Positions 5,551 through 10,486 of a DNA stretch of 10,486 nt are shown piece by piece. The stretch covers positions 1-10,486 of the forward strand of contig JALWHA010000181.1 in assembly GCA_027038695.1 (NCBI GenBank). The letters run 5' to 3'. The notes below the pieces were generated by a model. It was not told the origin of the DNA, did not search any database, and worked only from the letters and a program-made list of their open reading frames with translations. Position 1 is the first letter of the stretch; each line of letters starts with the position of its first letter. The DNA comes from Acidobacteriota bacterium. GTDB taxonomy: Bacteria > Acidobacteriota > Holophagae > Thermotomaculales > Thermotomaculaceae. The position numbers and the translations under genes were made by a program.

Positions 5551-8500
5551 TTGTTTGAAAAAAACAGAAAATTAACGCTTGCACAATTTGTTACTCTTAA
5601 TATTGTTCTTATAAGCGTTATTTTTATAAGTGTTTTTTATTTTTTATGGATAAAACATGAAAATGAAAGATTTAAGAATGCTATTAATGAGGCGAAAACG
5701 ATTTATCTGGAAAGCAAAAAACAGGCCTTAAAAACCGTTGTGCAACAGTTTTACTTTCATTTAAAAATTCAATTGTTGTATGAAAAAAAGGCTATTGAAG
5801 AAAAATTAAATGTTTTAATAGATTCTACCCGTTTTATAAAAAATGTTGACGAATTAAAAAGAAGATGTTTTAGCATTAAAAAGAAAGATAATATGATTAA
5901 TTTTGTGTGTTTGAAAAGAGGAAAAATACTGTTTTCATCTGTTCACGGTTTTGACTTAGACTTTTTAAAGAAAAATTCCGATATATATCTTTTTAAAAAA
6001 AGAACTCTTGAAAATTTAAATGTAGATTTATACTTTGTTGTTTTCAAAAAGGATTTCAACGGTGTTCTTACAAAAAAACTTTTAACAATGTTTCAAGGAA
6101 TTGCTTTTAATTATTCAGGTTACCTTTTTATTGTAGATTCGGAAGGAACAATCCTTCTTTCCGCGCATAGGTTAATGAATGTGAAAATTTCAGATATGTC
6201 GGATACTTTCGGCTCTGAAGCTCAGCGTATTATTTTGAATAAAGCTTTGAATGAGGGAGAAGGCTTTGTCAAATACACCTGGTTTAAACCTGATTTGAAA
6301 ACCGTTTCCAGAAAGATTTCCTATTTAAAGTATGACAAAAACCTGAAATGGATCTTCGGAGCCGGGATTTATCTGGATGATATTGACAAAAGTTTTGCTC
6401 CTATTTATAAAAATTTAAGAAGACACTATTCTGCCGATATAGTTCAAGTTAGTTTTTTAATAGCAGTTATTATGTTGTTAGATTTAGGGTTTCTTTTGAT
6501 GATTTTCAATGTAAAGTTTACTTCTGATTTTAAGAAAATTGAAGGCTTATTAGATAATTTTAATGATTTGTCGGAGGAAGAAATCGGGGATTTTACTTGT
6601 GAAAACTTGTCTTTTAGGGAAACTTGCAGGTTTGCTTCCACTATTAAGAATAATTTGATTGAAATTAAAAAAGTTCATAAAGAGCTACTTAATTTAAATA
6701 TGGAGTTTAAAGAGACAAGCACGAAATTTAAAACTCTGGCTGAGCACATAAATAACGGAGTTGCCATTATAGATAAGGATTTAAATATTGAGTTTGTAAA
6801 CCTTGAATTTGGCAAAATATTCAATAAAAGTGAAGAAAACCTTGTCGGACACAATTTATTAGAGTTTTTCCCGATAAAAAACAGAAGAAAAATTTTACTT
6901 ATTACTGAAAAGGTGCTAAACGGAGAAAATGACAATAATCCTTTACAATTGAGTTTTAATATTGACGGAGATAAAAAATTTCTGAATATACATTTTTCCC
7001 AATTGGAATTAGAAAAAGTTCAAAAACTGATATGTACCATAATGGATACCACAGAAAGGGAAAAGTTGCTTGAAAAATTGCGTTTTTTGACACATCAATA
7101 TGAAAAAGCGGAAAAAATGGCAAAAGTCGGCAACTGGATTTATTACCCGGATACAAGGTGTTTTTGGGCGACCAAAGAGTGTTTTGAGATATACGAAATT
7201 AAACTTACTTCCGATCATGTGATACCTTCAAAACTGCTTAACTCTAAAATTTATAAAGAAGATTTACCTTTGGCGATTAAAACGACATTCTTTCCTTTAG
7301 AAAATAAAAAACCGTTTGAGGTTATTTTTAGAATTGTTCCTGGCGTGGGAAGGATAAAATTTTTGGTTTCAAAGAGCGAACCGGTGTTCAATGAAAAAGG
7401 TGAAGTTGTTAGGGTTGAAGGTGTTTTGCAGGATGTTACAGATTTAAAGAATATTGAGAATGAACTTCAAAAACATATTAGAATGCTTGAAAAAACTCAG
7501 AAGTTGTCAAAATTAGGGTATTGGGAGTACGATTTACAAAAAGAAGAATTTGAAATATTTTCTCCCTTTTTCAAAAATGTTTTGAAAACCGATAGGATTT
7601 CATTGAAAGATTTGATCTCTTTCGTTGTTCCGGAGGATAAACACACTGTTTTTAAAACCGTCAGTGAGAAATTTAAAAGTGCCGATTCGTTAAACGGAAG
7701 TTTTAGAGTGATTCTTCCTTATTATAATGTGCTTGCTTATGTTTATTTTGAAAGTGACGAGATAATTAGTGCTCCCGAAGGAAAAAAGAGAATAGGTTGG
7801 ATACAGGATATTACCGGTATAAAAGAACTTGAGCAACGGATAGAAGAGGAGAGGGAAAGGCTTATAAAGATTATTAATTCCCTTAACGAAGGAGTGGTGT
7901 TGTTAGATAAAGATTTAAATTTTCTCTTTGTAAATGAAAGTTTTAAGGGGATTTTTAGGCAAAGCAAAATAAAAGGGAACCTTGTAGATTTTCTTAATCG
8001 TATGAATTTAAAGGGGATTTCTAATGATATATCGTTAAATAATTTTGAGGAAATCTTTTCTGATGCAAAAAAGGGAGTGTTAAATTTAGATGATGTCGAG
8101 ATTGTGCTTAGTATTGTTGCAACCCGCTTGAAGAAGACGCGGGATTTTAAAGGTTATGTGTTTGTTGTGGAAGATATTACGTCCAAAGAAAAGTATACTG
8201 AAGAGGTAATTAAAACTCAAAATATAAAACTTTTAAATAAAATAGCCGCCTCGTTAGCACATGATTTAAACAACCTGTTAGGAAGTATTTTAGGCAAGAT
8301 CTCAATTCTTGAAAAGCAAGTAACTGATTTAAAAACGGGGAAAGAATTACATAAGGTTATCCGAAACATTGATATTGCAAAAACCCTTGCAACACAGTTT
8401 TTAGCATTCTCAAAAAGCGGAAAACCGTTGTTTGTTCACATTGAGAAGGCGACGATTAGTCAGATTATCGGAGATTTGTCCGAATTCATATTTTCAGGTT

Positions 8501-9372
8501 CTTCCATTCAGGTAGAAACAAATATCAGTGACGAGCTTTGGCCTTTAAAGGGAGATAAAACTCAAATTGCTCAAATAGTCCTGAACCTTTTAAATAATGC
8601 GAGAGAAGTGTTAGGGGAAAAAGGAAAAGTTAAGATTTCCGTTGAAAATTTTTCTAAATTAACAAACTCTAAAAAGTGTCGCAAAGGGGACTATGTATTG
8701 ATGAAAATATCCGATAACGGTCCCGGCATTTCTAAGGAAAAACTGAAAAGTATATTTGAGTTTTTTGTAGGATATAAAAAAGAAGGTTTCGGGTTGGGCT
8801 TAGCGATTGTTAAGAACATAGTGGATTCCCATGGAGGTTGCTTGGATGTAGATTCAAAAGAGGGTAAAGGGACGACATTTTTTATTTATCTTCCTGCCGT
8901 AAAGACAGGGAAAATTGAAATTACGACGTCTTCACCTGATGAAAAACAAAATTTTAACATAGAAGATGACGTTGATATTCATATGTTAAGGGTTGCTGTT
9001 TTGGAAGATGAGCCCCCGATGCAGGAGACTATTTATGATTTATTAGATTATGTAGGGGTACAAGGGGATATATTTGCAAAAGGGGAAGAATTGATCGATG
9101 CTGTTAAACAAGGCGTTGAAACAGGCGAAAGGTATGATATTGCTTTGTTGGATTTGACTATAAAGGGTGGATTAGGCGGAAAAGATGTGGTAAATATTAT
9201 AAAAAAAATAGATTCTAATATTTTTGCGGTTGTATCAAGCGGTTATTCAAAAGACCCTATTATGGCCAATTTTAGTGAATACGGGTTTGACGGAGCTTTG
9301 CCCAAACCTTATTCACTTGAAGAGTTTGAAAACGCGTTGAAATTTGCGGCAAAAAAAATAAAGGGCACATAA
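5551..9372 (+). CDS. Membrane-bound hybrid histidine kinase: Cache sensor, four PAS domains, HisKA, HATPase, receiver
   Basis: This 1273-residue sensor should autophosphorylate on histidine and pass phosphate to its own receiver. It begins at TTG, supported by AGAGG 5 bases upstream. Domains in order: transmembrane helix about 13-34; an extracytoplasmic Cache-like sensor about 35-296, containing GYLFIVDSEGTILLSAH and FGAGIYLDDID; transmembrane helix about 298-319; a helical linker; PAS domains about 395-505, 523-635, 650-762 and 772-880, the last three each ending in a (Q/E)D(V/I)T motif; HisKA about 895-960 with H904 in HDLNNLL, an NtrB-like (HPK4) style; HATPase about 980-1125 with N box NLLNNA (1012-1017), G1 DNGPGI (1055-1060) and G2 GFGLGL (1079-1084); receiver about 1147-1270 with acidic E1152/D1153, acceptor D1201, S1229 and K1252. 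All catalytic residues are present. The ligand is unknown. No output domain, phosphotransfer protein or separate regulator is nearby. The coding sequence is visibly more AT-rich than its neighbours. Confidence 0.93.
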   Translation: MFEKNRKLTLAQFVTLNIVLISVIFISVFYFLWIKHENERFKNAINEAKTIYLESKKQALKTVVQQFYFHLKIQLLYEKKAIEEKLNVLIDSTRFIKNVDELKRRCFSIKKKDNMINFVCLKRGKILFSSVHGFDLDFLKKNSDIYLFKKRTLENLNVDLYFVVFKKDFNGVLTKKLLTMFQGIAFNYSGYLFIVDSEGTILLSAHRLMNVKISDMSDTFGSEAQRIILNKALNEGEGFVKYTWFKPDLKTVSRKISYLKYDKNLKWIFGAGIYLDDIDKSFAPIYKNLRRHYSADIVQVSFLIAVIMLLDLGFLLMIFNVKFTSDFKKIEGLLDNFNDLSEEEIGDFTCENLSFRETCRFASTIKNNLIEIKKVHKELLNLNMEFKETSTKFKTLAEHINNGVAIIDKDLNIEFVNLEFGKIFNKSEENLVGHNLLEFFPIKNRRKILLITEKVLNGENDNNPLQLSFNIDGDKKFLNIHFSQLELEKVQKLICTIMDTTEREKLLEKLRFLTHQYEKAEKMAKVGNWIYYPDTRCFWATKECFEIYEIKLTSDHVIPSKLLNSKIYKEDLPLAIKTTFFPLENKKPFEVIFRIVPGVGRIKFLVSKSEPVFNEKGEVVRVEGVLQDVTDLKNIENELQKHIRMLEKTQKLSKLGYWEYDLQKEEFEIFSPFFKNVLKTDRISLKDLISFVVPEDKHTVFKTVSEKFKSADSLNGSFRVILPYYNVLAYVYFESDEIISAPEGKKRIGWIQDITGIKELEQRIEEERERLIKIINSLNEGVVLLDKDLNFLFVNESFKGIFRQSKIKGNLVDFLNRMNLKGISNDISLNNFEEIFSDAKKGVLNLDDVEIVLSIVATRLKKTRDFKGYVFVVEDITSKEKYTEEVIKTQNIKLLNKIAASLAHDLNNLLGSILGKISILEKQVTDLKTGKELHKVIRNIDIAKTLATQFLAFSKSGKPLFVHIEKATISQIIGDLSEFIFSGSSIQVETNISDELWPLKGDKTQIAQIVLNLLNNAREVLGEKGKVKISVENFSKLTNSKKCRKGDYVLMKISDNGPGISKEKLKSIFEFFVGYKKEGFGLGLAIVKNIVDSHGGCLDVDSKEGKGTTFFIYLPAVKTGKIEITTSSPDEKQNFNIEDDVDIHMLRVAVLEDEPPMQETIYDLLDYVGVQGDIFAKGEELIDAVKQGVETGERYDIALLDLTIKGGLGGKDVVNIIKKIDSNIFAVVSSGYSKDPIMANFSEYGFDGALPKPYSLEEFENALKFAAKKIKGT

Positions 9373-9385
9373 AAGTGCCCCTTTA
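9351..9385. terminator. Bidirectional terminator overlapping the end of the kinase gene
   Basis: GGGCAC (9363-9368) and GTGCCC (9375-9380) form a 6 bp stem around a loop containing the kinase stop codon. On the minus strand the hairpin is followed by TTATTTTTTTTG, an excellent T-run encoded by the poly-A at 9351-9360, so it should end the desulfoferrodoxin transcript. On the plus strand the following CTTTAGATTT is weaker but can still serve the kinase operon. AAA/TTT flanks extend the stem past one unpaired C. Confidence 0.75.
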
Positions 9386-9407
9386 GATTTAATTTGTTAA
9401 CTATATT

Positions 9408-9782
9408 TTATGCTTTCCACAAACCGTGAAGATTGCACTGTTCCCTTGCGCTTACTTCTTTTGCTTCGCCAATCATAAAGATTGCTTCAGGTTTATCTCC
9501 CGGTTTAAGGTAAGCCCTGTGGGTTACACCGTCTGCAATTAACTCAATCCACTCTATATAGTGTTTTTCTTCCATTGGGTGCAATGTAGAGCCTACATAA
9601 ACCCTATAGCCTCCGTCAATTTTTTCAATAACGGGAACATGCTTTTCAGTTGAACTATCCGCAGTTTTTTCCTCAAGCAACTTCATATCCTGTCCGCAGC
9701 AAACCAATATACCGCCGCCTGCAACAATTACTTCAATAATATTGCCGCATACTTCACATTTATAAACATTTCCTCTTTTCAT
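9408..9782 (-). CDS. dfx: Desulfoferrodoxin (2Fe superoxide reductase)
   Basis: This 124-residue cytoplasmic enzyme reduces superoxide to hydrogen peroxide without releasing oxygen, typical of anaerobes; rubredoxin is the usual electron donor. The N-terminal desulforedoxin domain binds a rubredoxin-like iron through C9, C12, C28 and C29 (KCEVC and VCCGQ). The catalytic iron site in the neelaredoxin domain is complete: H48 in the EKHVP motif with E46 and K47 near the site, H68 in TLHPM, H74, then C116 and H119 in CNLHGLWK. The length matches the family. GGAGG (9788-9792) lies 5 bases ahead of the ATG, within the 12-base gap after the peroxiredoxin gene, so the two are one transcript that ends at the hairpin near 9360. 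Its product, peroxide, is the substrate of the upstream gene's enzyme. No rubredoxin gene is in view. Confidence 0.97.
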   Translation of the reverse strand: MKRGNVYKCEVCGNIIEVIVAGGGILVCCGQDMKLLEEKTADSSTEKHVPVIEKIDGGYRVYVGSTLHPMEEKHYIEWIELIADGVTHRAYLKPGDKPEAIFMIGEAKEVSAREQCNLHGLWKA

Positions 9783-9794
9783 ATAAACCTCCTA

Positions 9795-10388
9795 TTAAAG
9801 TTCTTCTGCATGCTCTGCCAGATATTCCGCCACGCCGTCAGGTGTGGGTTTCATTCCCGGCTGTCCTGGTTTCCAGTTTGCGGGACATGCTTCTCCGTGC
9901 TCATCAACAAATTGAATTGCGTCTAAAGTTCTTAAAACCTCGTCAATATTTCTTCCGAAATCAAGGAAATTGACGGTTGAGTGTTTTACAATGCCGTCTT
10001 TTCCGATTATAAACAATCCCCTTAATGCGACTGATTCGTTGAGAAGGACATCGTAATCCCTTGAAATCTGTTTTGATACATCTGCAACAAGCGGGTACTG
10101 AATGTTGCCTATTCCGCCCTTTTCAACCGGTGTGTTTTTCCATGCAAGATGGGTGAATTGAGAATCAATGGATACCCCGATAACCTCGGCATTTCTCTTT
10201 TTAAACTCTTCTAATTTGTGGTCAAACGCTATAATTTCTGTCGGGCATACAAAAGTGAAATCAAGGGGATAGAAGAATAAAACAATGTACTTCCCTTCGT
10301 AATCTTTTATTGAGATCTCTTTGAAAGTATTGTCTGCCATAACCGCAGTGCCTTTAAAATCCGGTGCCTTTTGTCCTACTAAATTCAT
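9795..10388 (-). CDS. Typical 2-Cys peroxiredoxin (AhpC/Prx1 family)
   Basis: This 197-residue thiol peroxidase reduces hydrogen peroxide and small organic peroxides. The peroxidatic cysteine is C48 in FYPLDFTFVCPTE, with P41, T45 and R123 completing the conserved active site, and the resolving cysteine is C168 in GEACPANWKPG, the typical 2-Cys arrangement across a dimer. GGIGN at 91-95 resembles the GGLG loop of oxidation-sensitive peroxiredoxins, and the C-terminal tail ends EYLAEHAEEL, where the sensitive type has YF; so only part of that feature is present. GGAGG (10396-10400) lies 7 bases before the ATG. The gene follows the stop of a small probable DNA-binding protein by 27 bases and precedes desulfoferrodoxin by 12. 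No AhpF or thioredoxin reductase gene is in the window, so its reductant is unknown. Confidence 0.95.
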   Translation of the reverse strand: MNLVGQKAPDFKGTAVMADNTFKEISIKDYEGKYIVLFFYPLDFTFVCPTEIIAFDHKLEEFKKRNAEVIGVSIDSQFTHLAWKNTPVEKGGIGNIQYPLVADVSKQISRDYDVLLNESVALRGLFIIGKDGIVKHSTVNFLDFGRNIDEVLRTLDAIQFVDEHGEACPANWKPGQPGMKPTPDGVAEYLAEHAEEL

Positions 10389-10415
10389 TATAAAACCTCC
10401 ATATAATTTTATTTT

Positions 10416-10486
10416 TTATTCGTTAGGTGCGTAATAACACCTTTTAGGTGACATAACCTTGCCTTCGTTTTTTAACTCTTTAATAG
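10416..10486 (-). CDS. C-terminal end of a probable small winged-helix protein (partial)
   Basis: An open frame enters from the right edge and ends at a TAA (10416-10418), giving 22 whole residues: IKELKNEGKVMSPKRCYYAP then NE. A helix ending KNEGKV followed by a strand pair with SPKRCYYAP resembles the recognition helix and wing at the end of small winged-helix DNA-binding proteins found in anaerobes; this is recognition by pattern, not a search. It lies 27 bases upstream of the peroxiredoxin on the same strand, so it is probably the first visible gene of the operon and may regulate it. The cysteine in the wing could be redox-active, which is speculation. The start and most of the protein are outside the window. 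Confidence 0.5.
   Translation of the reverse strand, partial: IKELKNEGKVMSPKRCYYAPNE

Noticed and set aside
6444..7967. Minus-strand open frames of 65-86 codons inside the kinase gene
   Set aside because: They are antisense to continuous, motif-confirmed kinase domains and reflect the low stop density of AT-biased codon use on the other strand.
1..10486. CRISPR array, tRNA, rRNA, insertion sequence or phage attachment site
   Set aside because: Reading both strands, I saw no regularly spaced direct repeats, no cloverleaf-like sequence with a GGTTCRA arm, no transposase or integrase, and no terminal inverted repeats.

Overview
This window reads as ordinary chromosomal DNA from an AT-rich bacterium with an anaerobic or microaerophilic lifestyle and a two-membrane or at least exporting envelope. 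The evidence is a superoxide reductase (desulfoferrodoxin) next to a peroxiredoxin, a hybrid histidine kinase with an extracytoplasmic Cache sensor, a secreted TPR protein, strong AGGAGG ribosome binding sites and tight operon packing. I cannot name the species or phylum from sequence alone. Gene density is high, no gap exceeds about 85 bases, and there are no rRNA or tRNA genes, insertion sequences, phage genes or CRISPR arrays that I can see.

Layout. At the left edge (1-54) lies a GC-rich hairpin with a T-run that serves as a terminator between an unseen gene to the left and a minus-strand MrfA-type DEAD/DEAH helicase (55-2313). The helicase is divergent from a plus-strand cluster: a CYTH-domain triphosphatase (2386-2865), a CrcB/Fluc fluoride channel (2883-3260) and a DUF190 protein (3263-3604), closed by a hairpin terminator overlapping the DUF190 stop. 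A secreted TPR protein (3685-4440) stands alone. A second plus-strand operon follows: a class I SAM methyltransferase (4509-5150), a RidA-family deaminase (5152-5526) and a 1273-residue hybrid histidine kinase starting at TTG (5551-9372). A hairpin built into the last codons of the kinase gene acts as a terminator in both directions. From the right, a minus-strand operon converges on it: the C-terminal end of a small probable winged-helix protein (10416-10486, cut by the window edge), a 2-Cys peroxiredoxin (9795-10388) and desulfoferrodoxin (9408-9782).

How the genes fit together. The clearest functional unit is the right-hand operon: superoxide reductase reduces superoxide to hydrogen peroxide without making oxygen, and the peroxiredoxin removes the peroxide. 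The small upstream protein may regulate them. CrcB exports fluoride and is commonly found next to DUF190. The helicase points to DNA crosslink or bulky-lesion repair. The hybrid kinase is a membrane sensor with four predicted PAS domains and its own receiver; no separate response regulator or histidine phosphotransfer protein is seen here.

I did not find a convincing undescribed system. The items most worth a second look are the leaderless-looking helicase transcript, the AT-rich kinase with its TTG start and partly paired ribosome binding site, the coiled-coil insert splitting the TPR protein, and the probable regulator heading the oxidative-stress operon.
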